Assembly (NCBI GenBank): GCA_026225945.1
Contig: JAMJFZ010001868.1
Coordinates: forward strand, 7,160,001-7,224,000
DNA from: Cricetomys ansorgei
Taxonomy: Eukaryota > Chordata > Mammalia > Rodentia > Nesomyidae
Reading direction: 5' to 3'
Length of the DNA stretch: 64,000 nt
The position numbers and the translations under genes are program-made. The notes below the pieces were generated by a model that had not been told where the DNA came from, made no database searches, and was given only the letters and a program-made list of their open reading frames with translations. Below are positions 35,690 to 47,004 of this stretch, in pieces; positions within the stretch are counted from its first letter, which is position 1; each line of letters starts with the position of its first letter.

Positions 35690-35910
35690 CTCTACAATGT
35701 ATGGATCGTGTACTATGGACCAAGATACACTTAAGGCATTTTCTGAGTAATCTCAGCTTGTGTTACAATTCATGAAATTGTATTAATTCTTTCATTCTCC
35801 AAATGAAGATCATGAAGACTAGAGAAGTTGAGAATAACTTCCAAAGTTACTCAGTTAAAATATTTTAGAATGGTAATTTGAATTCCAAATGATACTCTTA
35901 ACCACTGTGG
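35690..35910 (-). mobile_element. MIR element, reversed
   Basis: 'ccaaatgaagatcatgaagactagagaagttgagaataacttccaaagttactcagt...aattccaaatgatactcttaaccactgtg' is the reverse of the MIR core and 5' part. Confidence 0.65.
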
Positions 35911-36367
35911 GAGACTGCTAAAGTGTCAGTACATATGCTTAGGGGACTTTTTCTTAAGCATTTTTCTGAAGTATGTCTACAACAATCCAACTAAATCGGT
36001 GACATTAGTAAACAGGATGATTTTTGAGATCTGAATCCAACTGTATGTAGTTTAGACCATACACTAAACACTGAGCCTAAGTCTTTGTGTTCCAGATAAG
36101 CACCTCTTTAGATTGCTAATACATCTTTCCAATATGTATGAAAATGTTATACAAACCTCTGCTTCCTGGTATTATTCTCACTCAAAATACTGTTTCTTCG
36201 CTACCAGATTGTCATGAAATACTAATAAATTCTATGTAACAAATACTACCTACACTCCAACCTCAACCTTTATAAATAGGCCTACATTCAGATAACTTAT
36301 TCTACGGGAACTTTAATCTTAGCAACAAATGCAACTTAAGTTTTTCTTCCCTGTTTCCTGTGTCTCT

Positions 36368-36477
36368 TTTTGGCTTCTTGAGACAGATTTTTCTACATAG
36401 CCCCAGCTGACCTCAAACAGAAAAATCCTACTCGTAAGTGTCAGGATTGAAGGCATGAGCCACACAAACAACTAGGA
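36368..36477 (-). mobile_element. Diverged B1-family relic, reversed
   Basis: 'cttgagacagatttttctacatagccccagctgacctcaaacag...aagtgtcaggattgaaggcatgagccacac' is B1 in reverse order, shortened in the middle. Confidence 0.6.
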
Positions 36478-36918
36478 ATACTCTGCTTAAATGAAATAAT
36501 TTTCAATTTGTTCAGGAGACGAATCAATGTCACCACTTAAAATCTACATTTTCCTACATCTGATAAAAAACATTTGTATGACATCCCTAAGAGAAGCTTT
36601 TCCTAAATTTGTTTTCACAAGCTCTTCAAGTTTAAATACAGCACTTTAAAAGAATTGTTTAGAAATTTATTATTCAAAACACATAATGAACCTGATGCAG
36701 AAGACATTGCAGATTTAACTCTGTTTGTAATCCAGAAAATGTTTCAAATCAGTAATATCTTTACTTTCAAACTTGAGAATGAGTCTCAAAACATGTTAGT
36801 TCTAGATATAAAGCTAATGGAATTCAGTAACACGTTATAGGTAAGGTAAGTCCATTTACACAGGCATGTGTAGCAGAAGATGAGTTACTAAATCATTTAT
36901 AATATAAATTATCCCTCT

Positions 36919-37068
36919 TTTTATTTTTCAAGACAGGGTTTCTCTATTGTAACTCTGGCTGTCCTGGAAGTTACTATGAGGACCAGGCTGGCCTTAAACT
37001 CGCAGAGATCCACCTGCCTCTGCCTCCTGAGTGCTGGGATTAAAAGGTGTGTGTCACCACTACCCAGC
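36919..37068 (-). mobile_element. B1 SINE, reversed
   Basis: Complete: 'caagacagggtttctctattgtaactctggctgtcctggaa ... cctgcctctgcctcctgagtgctgggattaaaaggtgtgtgtcaccactacccagc'. Confidence 0.95.
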
Positions 37069-37104
37069 AAATTATCTTTTAAAAACATGTTTTATACATC
37101 CATA

Positions 37105-37216
37105 TACCCAGGCTGGCTTTGAGCTCACTATGTAAGTGAGCCAAGCCTTGAATTTAGATCCTCCTGACTCACCTTCCCCAGTGCTGTTATTAGAAACAGG
37201 TGTCACAACACAGCAT
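37105..37216 (-). mobile_element. Diverged B1-family relic, reversed
   Basis: 'cccaggctggctttgagctcactatg...gatcctcctgactcaccttccccagtgctgttattagaaacaggtgtcacaacac' keeps reversed B1 order; lies 37 bp from the preceding B1. Confidence 0.6.
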
Positions 37217-37219
37217 GTA

Positions 37220-38500
37220 CACAACCTTTTATACATTTAAAATGCAATCCCATTCCCAGTTTATATGCTGAAACGTAGTAAACTGTCCCAAAAGCATAGA
37301 TTGAATTACCGTGCTACAGAATGTGGTCCGCATCTACTTCATCTACAGTTAAACAGCATATTAAGTAGGCAGAGCAAATTCACATGGCTCCATGGCACCT
37401 TATATTGCTTACATTATCAAGTACACAACCCTTCAAACAGCTTAAATAGGTTGGCTCTCTTCCAGGAAATGATTTCACTTGTCCTAAGGGGGTAAGCCCC
37501 ATGGTATCAGCTGTAATTTCCAATGGGGCATTATCAAAATCATTCAGCAGTTAACAAGCCTCTCATGCTGGAACAGCTGTTCATCTGAAAGGAATTTTTT
37601 TTTAAACTTTCTATGATCCTAAGCTAATCTCACTTGAGCTAGAAAATAAGGTATTAGACTATTTTGCGTGTTCTACCACTTTGTGACAAGAAAGCCAATT
37701 TTGCACTTCAGTAAAGGCAGATTGTAAATTTAGCATGAATTGAACCAGTAGCTGAGTTGCAATTTCTGGCAAATGGCTCATCAGCGTATTAATGTATACT
37801 ACCAAGATAACCACTTCAGTCAGGCAAGCAAGAAAGTGGAAGACACAAACATTTGGTAGGCAGCATAGGAAATATACTCTCTACCAACATCTACAAAACA
37901 AATCCTAAAACCCAAAGCTAACAAGCGTCATCATTAGTTTTACATGGCAGTATATTAATTGATAAGAATCACGCTAGAGCCTCATATTTTAAAACAAAGT
38001 GGAGACATTTTGGACCTAGTAGATACTAGTTGCATGCTTTGGGCGAACTTAACCTATCTCTGCTTGACATGTCTCCTGAATACATTGAAGAGAGTAATTC
38101 GTATGACTCTTAGAGTTATTAGTGGGACAGTATTAGTATTAGTGAAGTGCTCAAGCACTTAGTCATTAATAAAAACTCAAATACTATTATATTGTTAAGA
38201 CTTCATATTATTTAAGGCAAACACAAATATCATTCCATTGGGATTAAATATTACTATAGAAGTTTCCATTATTTCTCTTCTTATTTACTTATTTTCTCAA
38301 AAGAACTTGATATTAAATAAATACTGTAATTTTCTGCCTCAGAAAATTTTGGTGTGTTGTTTCCTGTTCAGATTTCATCGTAGTTACATTCCGAGGTAAG
38401 GACATTCAGCTTCCTTCCCTAGGGTCATGCCAAGAACTAGTTAAAACAAACTAGTCCTGATATGCCTGTTTTCAGAGTAAATAATGAAGAACTCCTATTT
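37220..38500. other. Unassigned intronic sequence
   Basis: No exon or clear repeat recognised. Confidence 0.4.
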
Positions 38501-38513
38501 AAAAGTATCCATT

Positions 38514-38678
38514 GGGCTGGGCGATGGTGGCCCACCTCTTTAATCCCAGCACTCAGGAGGCAGAGGCAGGTGGATCTCTGTGAGTTTGAAGCCAGCCTGG
38601 TCTACAGAGTGAGTTCCAGGACAGCTTGAGTTACAACAGAGAAACCTTGTCTTAAAACAAAACAAAACAAAACAAAAC
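38514..38678 (+). mobile_element. B1 SINE with target-site duplication
   Basis: Full-length: 'gggctgggcgatggtggcccacctctttaatcccagc ... gttccaggacagcttgagttacaacagagaaaccttgtctta' with an (AAAAC)n tail. Flanked by the near-identical 9-mers GTATCCATT (38505-38513) and GTGTCCATT (38679-38687). Confidence 0.95.
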
Positions 38679-38689
38679 GTGTCCATTGG

Positions 38690-40025
38690 GCTGGTGTGTG
38701 CTGCAAGACAAGTATAAAATCAAGATTTCTATGAACCTCATTCTACTTAATAGTGTTAGCATACTCTTTTCAAGCTACAGTGTGCTAAAATTTCATCCTC
38801 ACCATAAATAAGCAAAGACAAATGTCAGCTTCTAAGACTCTTCAAATTTTTTGCCCTCTCTACCAATTACTATTTGGGAATGCTGATCTGGAGACAATTA
38901 TCTACAATTACTGCTTTTACTGATCTATCTGTCTTTACTCTGAATCCCATCATTACGTGATGGTTCTCTCATATTATCTTGAAACTTTCAGCTTATCACA
39001 GTAGGCACTTAATAAAATCTATATCACACACTGTCTATGTTACATGCAACACTATTGTTCTCTCTTTGTTTCTTTAATTTTTCCTGTAACTTCATATTCT
39101 TCTCTAGTAGAAATTTTTACTATATTTCTTGGTCTCCCACATAGGATTCACTTCATATAATTCTGAAACACAGTTTCTCTGCTTTCAATTCTCAGATATT
39201 TTAGTTTTCCCAATATTCACTGAATGAGTTTGCCCAACAGCTTTGGTTACAGTATTTATATCAATATCAGAAAATTAATATCTACTATCACAATTTTCCT
39301 CCAGCTTCTAGATCCATATTTAAATAAATATACCATCATATATCTTAGGTGCATTATAAACTCTTAGCTCATTCATCTATGTACACATTTCATTCAATTA
39401 TAGAATAAATATTTATGGGTTTGGGCACTGGTGATGCATAATTCAGGAATAGTTAATATCTGCTCCTATAGAATTTGCATTCTTGCTTATTTCCAAAGTC
39501 TAATCTATGTATAGGTTTATTGACATCAAATGAACAAAATATTTGTTCAAGCAAATGCATTCCTACTGCTATATTCTAGATTCTACAAATTATCTGCATT
39601 TTTCTCCTGTGGTAAAACTTCTGCTGTTCTTCTCTGACTTCCATCCAACCTCCTCAATACCTTTTAAACGGTCTACAGCCATTACAAAGGTATTCATCGT
39701 TTCTCATCTGGCTGTTACATGGGCAATTGATACATAAGAATACATTGGTATTCTCAGAACCAACATCTTTATGTACCTTCCCTCTCTTCAGTCTCCACTG
39801 AAATGATATACATCAAAATTGCTCATCTTAACATCTTTTCAGAGGTACCATTTTGCTTTGAAGGGGAAAACGTATATGTCATAATTACCTCAATATGATT
39901 TAGATCCCAGTCTAGACACAGCTCCTTTTCCCCTAAACACTATCTCAGCTGCACCAGGTATTCTGATGTAACATTCTGTCAATCTCTTGTACATATTTAC
40001 TTGGTCTCCCACTAACAGATGGACA
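38690..40025. other. Unassigned intronic sequence
   Basis: AT-rich. Possible L2/MIR 3'-end traces (cacagtaggcacttaataaaat near 38998) are too short to call. Confidence 0.35.
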
Positions 40026-40030
40026 GAAAG

Positions 40031-40031
<1 letters not shown>

Positions 40032-40084
<53 letters not shown>
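40032..40084 (+). repeat. (GT)n microsatellite at a SINE tail
   Basis: About 26 uninterrupted GT units directly left of the reversed SINE, i.e. grown from that SINE's CA-rich tail. Confidence 0.95.
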
Positions 40085-40086
<2 letters not shown>

Positions 40087-40440
40087 ATCTATATGAGCAC
40101 CATGTGTGTGCAAGTGACCGGAGTCTAGAAAAGGGTGTCAGAGTTACAAGTGGTTGTGAGCTACCCAATGTCAGTGCTGGGAACTGAACTCAGGTCTTCT
40201 ACAACAACAGTGATGGTGCACACCTTTAATTCCAATACTCAGGAGGCAGACGCAGGTGGATCTCTGTGAGTTCAAGGCAGACTGGTCTACAGAGTGAATT
40301 CCAGGTCAGCTAGACTTACAACAGGGAAACTCTCCCTTGAAAAACCAGAAGAGAGCTAGAGTGAGAGCGAGAGCAGGGGGGGGGGGGCAATTGTTCTTAA
40401 TTGCTGACTCACTTCTCTAGCTTCTTATGTGGATTCTTAA
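40085..40440 (-). mobile_element. tRNA-derived SINE (B3/B2-like), reversed, split by a B1
   Basis: Left part: 'gagcaccatgtgtgtgcaagtgaccgg...agttacaagtggttgtgagctacccaatgtcagtgctgggaactgaactcaggtcttc'. Right part: 'gcaattgttcttaattgctgactcacttctctagc', the reversed tRNA-like head. A B1 interrupts the two. Confidence 0.8.
40207..40350 (+). mobile_element. B1 SINE nested in the reversed SINE
   Basis: 'gtgatggtgcacacctttaattccaatactcaggaggcag...gttcaaggcagactggtctacag...ttacaacagggaaactctcccttg'. Followed by an A/G-rich tail and a G12 run (40377-40388). Confidence 0.9.
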
Positions 40441-40444
40441 AAAG

Positions 40445-40976
40445 TTGAATTTATGGAGCGAGAGAGCAGAGTAGTTGTTACTAAGGCAGAACACAGTAAA
40501 GAAGTAGGGAGGTGCTTTTCCAAGAGTAAAAGTTCCAGTTGTGCAAGCTAATAAATTCCAAAGAAAAATGCACATCTATTGAACTTCACTTTCTAATTCT
40601 ATAGCATATATTTGAAACTTTCTAAGAGAGTAGACATTCTTGTTCCTACCATACAGAGAATAAGAAATTGTATGGATAAATGGATATAAATACAAAGTTC
40701 ACTATATACATCACACAGATGTAATGTCATACGCCTTAAATATATACTGTTTAATGAATAAACTATTTCTGATGAACCTAACAAGAAAACTTAATAGTAA
40801 GTAAGTAGCCCAACTTCTTTGTCACCATGTGGAGTGATGATGAGGCATGTTCTACATATACAGTCTATAACGCTGGTAAGCATGGTTTATAAGCATGATT
40901 AAACATGTTGGTGACTTGCCCTGAATGCTACCAAGTTGCCTTTTTCCCTTGTCTCTCATGTCTTACTGTAATCTAG
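40445..40976. other. Unassigned intronic sequence
   Basis: No exon or clear repeat recognised. Confidence 0.4.
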
Positions 40977-40981
40977 GGATC

Positions 40982-41380
40982 TGTTATAGTTAACTTCAGG
41001 TGTCAACTTGACACAAACCTGGAGTCACACTGGAAAGGTAGACCTCTACCAAAGAACTATCTTGGTCAGATAATCCTTTGTTCATATCAGTGATACATTT
41101 TCTTAATTGCTAATTGATGTAGCAGGGGCCAGGCCCACCACGAGTGGCAACATCCCTAAGCTGGTGGGTTTGAGATACATAAGAAAGGTACTTGAGCAAG
41201 CCTGGGGAAGCTAGCCAGGAAGCAGCATTCCTCTCCAGTCTCTGCTTCACTGTCTGCCTTGAGCTCCTGTTCTGGCATCCCTTGATGATGGATTGTAGTT
41301 TGTAAACCAAATAAACCTCCCTCCCCCAAGTTGATTTTGGTCAATGTTTTATCACAGAAAGAGGGAAGGAAACAAGTACA
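40982..41380 (+). mobile_element. Solo LTR, MaLR/ERVL-like, with 5-bp target duplication
   Basis: A 399 bp element starts TGTTATAG and ends ...AACAAGTACA. It contains 'gtgtcaacttgacacaaac', 'ggggccaggcccaccacgagtggc', 'gagcaagcctggggaagctagccagg', AATAAA (41310-41315) and 'ttggtcaatgttttatcacag'. This pattern is very common in rodent genomes. It is flanked by GGATC on both sides (40977-40981, 41381-41385), a 5-bp duplication as made by ERVL/MaLR integration. Family name uncertain. Confidence 0.75.
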
Positions 41381-41385
41381 GGATC

Positions 41386-42980
41386 CACTTTAAAAAGTTA
41401 AATGTTTGCTAATAAATATTTATAAGAGAGTTATCTTATGGAGAAACCCAAACGAAAACATCTGAAATCTAAGTACTCTGCCTTAGTTAAGCCTAGCAGC
41501 ATGGGCCATATTCTCTTGGTTTGCATCGTTGCACGTTCCCTTCTGTCCCCTTGCCTCCATCTTCTTTATGCCCCAGCCCTCCTAAGATAGACTCTAAACA
41601 TTGATTTCCCTGACAAGTTTAATGTGACATTTTGACCACTTTCATCAGAATCCATAATAGAAATTTCAACCAAGACCATGATACCTTTACACAACATCTA
41701 ATGCTTTTTCTAGACTAGTATTTAACATGTTTGTGTGAGCAACCTTCCGCACTGTGAGTTTCTTAGGGCTACCTGGGGCCTTACTATTTCCTTTCCCTCA
41801 TCAACTAGCAATTCCATACACTATAAATTCCTCTATAAAATAAAGTAAATATTAAATAAATTAGTTTAGTGGATATTAAATAAAAGATGAGTGAATTGTA
41901 CTAAAATAATTTGATTAAAAAATCCACTTCTGTATTCACAAAATAGCAATAATTAGTTTCATACAACAGATCTCAGGAGATATGTCATTGACGAAGCATA
42001 TAGCCAAAAGCAGCACATTTAAGGCTACTTGTAAGCCAGATGACAATCAATTATTGTATACAGATTACACTTCCTGGGCCACTATAGTATTTAATGAACT
42101 GCTTAATGAGTCAATCCTGGATATTAACTGATAACTAGAATGAAATGCATTTGCTCTCCTGTTTTGTACATCTGCCTGTAGAAACTATGACTAAGAGATT
42201 ACCACTGACTATGAAAGAATCACCACCTTGATCAACTTCCCCATGTTCTTGCCCTTTGATGTCACTCCAGAAAGCCATGAGACTTATGGGCACTAACTTG
42301 CCTCTCCAGTAGCAAAATGGAGAGATGCATGAGCTCTTTTCCAGGACGCTTTGAAACATATAGTCTGCAGCTCAATAGCTTAACAAGACTCTCTCCCACC
42401 CCCCTCTCAATCATCTGAAGCTATCGTTTATTGAAAAGCTGACTTTCAAAGCACACACTAGAACAGCTTTTCTGTACAGCTGCAATGCTATTTAAAGCTT
42501 CCATGAATATCTCGACAAAAACCAAGAAAATTTTAAGCTGAAATCCTGCTCTTAGGAAGGACATAGTAAAATGTGACCCTATGGGAGAAAAATTAGGAAA
42601 CAAAAATCTGGATTTTAGTTTAATGTAGAAATCATAAAATTAGATGTATGACTTTTCCTCTGAGATAGAACAACACTGAAATTACTGTTAGGAAAGTCTA
42701 CCTTCAGGCAATTTCATGAGACTCTACTAGATATTTGCAGACTGTCTTGAAGCCACTTCTTAATAGGCTCCACAGATGTGAATAAATGCCACACTTTCTG
42801 TTATGATAAAGTTGTAAATGGATGGAGAATGAGAACCAAAAGCAATTCGTCAGGCAAACGGAAAGATGCAGCATTGCTTTTGGGAAGAGTTACAGATTGA
42901 ACACTAGCAACTCAACTAGTCAACCTCAAACCCTTATTTTTCACACAATTTCAGAGGCAGGGAATTCCAGTAATCTACTG
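41386..42980. other. Unassigned intronic sequence
   Basis: No exon or clear repeat recognised. Confidence 0.4.
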
Positions 42981-42987
42981 GTGAATC

Positions 42988-43190
42988 TTGTTTTTTGTTG
43001 TTTTTTTTTTTGTTTTGTTTTTTTTGGGGGGGAGGGGTTGTTTCAAGACAGGGATTCCCTGTTGTAACTCTGGCTGTCCTGGAACTCACCCTTTAGACCA
43101 GGCTGGCCTTGAACTCACAGAGATCTTTCAGCCTCTGCCTCCCAAGGGTTGGTATTAAAGGCATGAGCTACCACCACCCTGCAACCCACT
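42988..43190 (-). mobile_element. B1 SINE, reversed, with long poly-T tail
   Basis: T/G-rich tail (42988-43040), then 'caagacagggattccctgttgtaactctggctgtcctggaactcacc ... gcctctgcctcccaagggttggtattaaaggcatgagctaccaccaccctgc'. Confidence 0.93.
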
Positions 43191-43194
43191 AGTG

Positions 43195-43750
43195 ATTCTA
43201 GTATCAATTATGGGATACTATACTCTCATTCAAGCAGTGGTATCATCTTTTTGCTATGATCAAGCCATCCCACTGTAGCTCTTTAAGATCCCTTTGCTGT
43301 GTTGTACAGTGTTGATAACTTCCTTGAATCTCATCAAAGTTAAAACTTTTAAAATGTGGCCTTCTCCATTGTAGCCTGCATTTCCCTCATTTAAAATATT
43401 CTATTTCATTCAAATGATCTGACAAATGAAACTATATTGGATACTAGTCACCATTATTTTATATTTTGGAGCTATTTTGTTTGAAGCTGTTGATTAATAC
43501 TAGCTGATTTTTGGAATCAATCAATTTTATAATTGACTTTGGAAGATCTCAGAAGTCACTGACCAAAGAAAAAGCAACATGAGAATGTTTTTGTATTCCA
43601 CTGAATGTTATGAAGCCCTATGGCTCATTTTTGCTAAATTTTAGCTTCTTATATAATAGAGTCTCAAAGGTGAGACTAAGTGGATGCTTGGTAAACTGTT
43701 GATTCACTCCAAATAAAGAAATGGCACAACATCCATGGGTATGACAGGAT
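43195..43750. other. Unassigned intronic sequence
   Basis: No exon or clear repeat recognised. Confidence 0.4.
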
Positions 43751-43754
43751 GATT

Positions 43755-43855
43755 GTGATATATAAGCAAGAGGTCCATGGCCTGATACCTTGCACGGCAC
43801 CTGGCACAAATAAAACATTCAACGAACATTTCTTGAAGGAATGGATAAATGACTG
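43755..43855 (+). mobile_element. MIR/L2 3'-end relic
   Basis: 'gataccttgcacggcacctggcacaaataaaacattcaacgaacatttcttgaaggaatgg' matches the 3' end shared by MIR and L2 (cacagtgcctggcacatagtagg.actcaataaat.tttgttgaatgaatg). Confidence 0.6.
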
Positions 43856-43859
43856 TGCA

Positions 43860-44590
43860 CAAATTTGAGATTCTGGTGATTTTGAAAGCACTAAAAGGTC
43901 CACACAAATATCTTAACTCACTATCTCACACAAAGCATAAGTTAGATGCTCATCAGATTATATTGAATTTAATCATATTATAAAGTCTTGTGAAATTAAT
44001 AAGTGACAATACAATGTCATTTTGAGCTCTTGTTATACTGAGAAATCCTGCTGGTTTCTTGGTTTAAAAATACCTTTCTAGCAGACTGAAATCAGTACTC
44101 TTTTTCTCATGTTGTTCTTTCCTTTGTTTCCGTAGGAAACAGTGACTTCCAGGGATCCAAGATGACACAACACAGATTGCCAAATTGCATGCCACCCTGG
44201 AGTTGCCAAGGAGATAATGTATGTCATTCCTACAAATAACATGTTGCTCATGCCTTCATTTCCTTTATCTGGCTTTTTAAGATATTTTCGCCTGAGCTGA
44301 ATGCAGATAGTGTTCAATGTGAATTGATGGAAACATTCCTTTTAAAAATTTTGTTTATCCCATTCCCCTAAAGCACTTGATCGCAGTACATCCTCAGCCT
44401 CTGGAAGGTCTGAATATATTTTATGCCGATTTTGGAACCAGTGATTCAGCAGTTTTCACTGGGGGTGAGGGAAGCATTCTGAATACTGTCTGCCTGTGTT
44501 CTAAGTAAAGGTCCAATTAAATCCACACCTGGCACTAATATATTCCCGTTTGAAATGGCCTACCATCAAAGCAGCTGCACTCAGCTGAAC
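43860..44590. other. Unassigned intronic sequence
   Basis: No exon or clear repeat recognised. Confidence 0.4.
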
Positions 44591-44595
44591 ATCAG

Positions 44596-44700
44596 GGGAA
44601 AAGAAGGGAAGCAAAGGGAGGGGAAGGAAAGGAAGAGGGATGTAGAAGAAGGAGAGAAGGATAAAAAGGCAGATGAAAGGAAGGAAAATGGGGAAATACT
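44596..44700 (+). repeat. Polypurine (GGAAG-rich) tract
   Basis: About 100 bases almost free of C and poor in T, made of GGAA, GGGA and AAGG words without a fixed period. Confidence 0.85.
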
Positions 44701-44824
44701 TAGGAGCACTTGCTGGGAAACAAATTGAACATCTATGAGATGAATAAAAAGAATTAGTAAAATTTAAGATCCTGCAAGACTAGCTATTAGAAAAAAACAG
44801 AGCCAGCATTTCATCCTGGGTATA

Positions 44825-45157
44825 GGCAAACTGAAAGGGGGTGCCTCCTCATGATCTAGTGCAATATACCCAATCACCCCAGAACAGTGGGCCAAAGCAG
44901 CAGCAGCCCCCTGATATCATTGGACTCAACCATACAGTTCTCAGGGTGTCTCGCACGGTTGCAGTAAAAGTGGCAGGGCCAGAAATCACCCCAAAGACAC
45001 CATCACTCCCATACCTCACAACTGATTCTTGGTTTGCCAAGTGCATGTTCATTACAAGGGTGCAGAGCCATTTGAGGCTATATTCTTGTCATCTCATTCT
45101 ATTATCTTTTTCATTTCCAGAGAATTCTTCCTTGAAAAAAGGATTCTCAAAAGGTGA
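44825..45157. other. Unidentified 330-bp block next to the minisatellite
   Basis: A GC-richer segment than its surroundings, open on the plus strand from 44841 for 139 codons into the adjacent repeat and open on the minus strand from 45052 to 44849. Neither translation resembles a protein I know. It could be part of an unrecognised LTR or a pseudogene fragment. Confidence 0.4.
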
Positions 45158-45690
45158 CTGCCAGATGACCGGGTATCTGTGTGATGTCCAGGTACCTAAG
45201 GGATGGCTGGGTACCTGCTGGGCACATGTTGGATGCCCTAGTGGCCATGGGTGGCCCTGATGTCTGTGGGACATCTGGGTGCTGGTGGGATGACCAAATG
45301 CCTACAGTTGCCTGTGGGGAGACTGGGTGCATGAGTGATATCCAGGTGTCTCTGGGATTGCTGGTTGCTGGCCTGATGCCTGCGTGTCTGCTTGGGATCC
45401 CCTGGTGCCCATAGTAGGTCCTGGTGCCCATAGTAGGTTCTGGTGCCTACAGATGTTTGGGTTCCTGAGGGATACTTGGGTCTCTGTAGAATGACCCAGT
45501 GCCTGCAGGAGGCACGGATACAAGTGGAAAATCCTGGTGACTGCCAGATGACTGGGTGCCTATGCGAGGTCCTGGTCCCTGAGGGATGATCAGTTGCCTG
45601 GAGGAGGTCCTGGTCCCTGTACGATATCATGGGGCCTGTGGGATGCCCAGTGTTTGCAAGATACCAGGGACCCTGCCTGGTGTCCAGGTT
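45158..45690. repeat. Degenerate GC-rich minisatellite, unit about 20-22 bp
   Basis: Repeated words such as 'gggtgcctg', 'gggatg', 'tcctggtgcc' and 'ctgccagatgac.gggt' recur every 19-25 bases on the plus strand. Two blocks ('ctggtgcccatagtagg' at about 45404 and 45420) are nearly identical and adjacent. Because the unit length is close to a multiple of three and lacks stops, open frames of 60-130 codons appear in several registers; they are repeat artefacts. Confidence 0.75.
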
Positions 45691-45869
45691 TGGGCTGTGA
45701 GGTCCAAAACTGCAGGTCGAACTCTGTCATGCCTCATCTAGGGCTAGTATGGGTCAAGTCGAAGTACACAATCAGAGCAGATCAGAGCAGTCTTCTGCCT
45801 CCAAAGACCATGGTGAAGCCTGCTATCCATGTTCCTGCCACACAAGCTTGATTTAATTTTCTTTTTTGT

Positions 45870-46880
45870 TTGTTTTTTGAGGTTTTTTTCCTTCTTTCTT
45901 TTTTTGAGGACATAGGGGTGGGAGGGTGGAACAGGAAGGAAAAAAATGTAAAAAAAAATTTGCAAAACTCTAAAATATTCTACCTGTGAATCTAGATAGG
46001 CCTGAAAAGTGAACCCACTCTTATGTCTTATATTGGCATAAGACTTACACTGAACATCCAGTCAGTACTTCAACCACTAAAACAACCACAGCTTTTACCC
46101 TTCAGAAAGCTATCAAAATCTATCCGTATTATTATAAATACAGAGACCCCCCCCCAGCTAGAAAAATAGGGTATTGATGACATGAAGAGAGAACACTGAG
46201 GAGTCGACACAGTCACCAGACCGTGGAGAGCATTCAAACTAGAGAGGAACATTATGGTGGGCTAGTGAAAAGGAGGTGGAGAATTACATCTCATTGCTTG
46301 CATCACTAGGAGTATGTACTTGTGATCACCCCACTCTGCTGGCAGGTTGGCCCAGAATAAACATCCATCATGTTTTATTTCGTGGAGCAATTTCTGAGAT
46401 GAAGCTGCACAATGAATTTGGCTGCACAACACAGTGCTAAATCAGGTCTATCAGCTAAAGTCACAGTCTAAACAAGAGCGTTCTTCCAAGGATGGAATAC
46501 TTGGGCTGATGCTGATCTCTTGCTAACGTGAGCCCAGTGTATATTCTTATTTAGGCCAACAAATAGGACTAACCATGTCAGAATCTCCTCCATCCCTGCT
46601 CCATGAAACAGTCCTAAAAATTGAAAGCACTGAAAGCACTCAGACAGTGAGCAAGGCATCTCTTAGCTGGACAAAGACGTGTCTCAGAATTCCTCTTCTC
46701 ACATTTTGTACTTTTTATTTCATTTTACTTATTTTTCCTCAAGAAGGGGGAAAGAATCCATCTGTACCTTCATTTTAAATGAGGAAAACAATCCATCAAA
46801 ATTTCTGAGAATAAAAGCAAGATATTTTCTGTCTGGCATTATAAAACAATTTGCCAGTGCCTTAGCACAATAAAGCTATT
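45870..46880. other. Unassigned intronic sequence
   Basis: T-rich stretch at 45860-45905, a C9 run at 46148-46156. No exon or recognised repeat. Confidence 0.4.
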
Positions 46881-46885
46881 GAGAG

Positions 46886-47002
46886 CTCCCCCGCCCCTCT
46901 CTTTCTCTCTCTCTGTCTATCTCTATCTGTCTCTCTCTCCCTCTGTGTTTGTGTATGTGTATCTGTGTCTGTCTGTCCCTCTGTCTGTGTGTGTCTTTCC
47001 TT
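46886..47002 (+). repeat. CT/GT-rich low-complexity tract
   Basis: Irregular (CT)n, (CTAT)n, (TGTG)n and (CTGT)n words over about 115 bases. Confidence 0.9.
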
Positions 47003-47004
47003 TT

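Noticed and set aside
45089..45630. Minus-strand open frames of 61-130 codons rich in His, Thr and Pro
   Set aside because: All overlap the degenerate minisatellite in different frames; none has a non-repeat domain.
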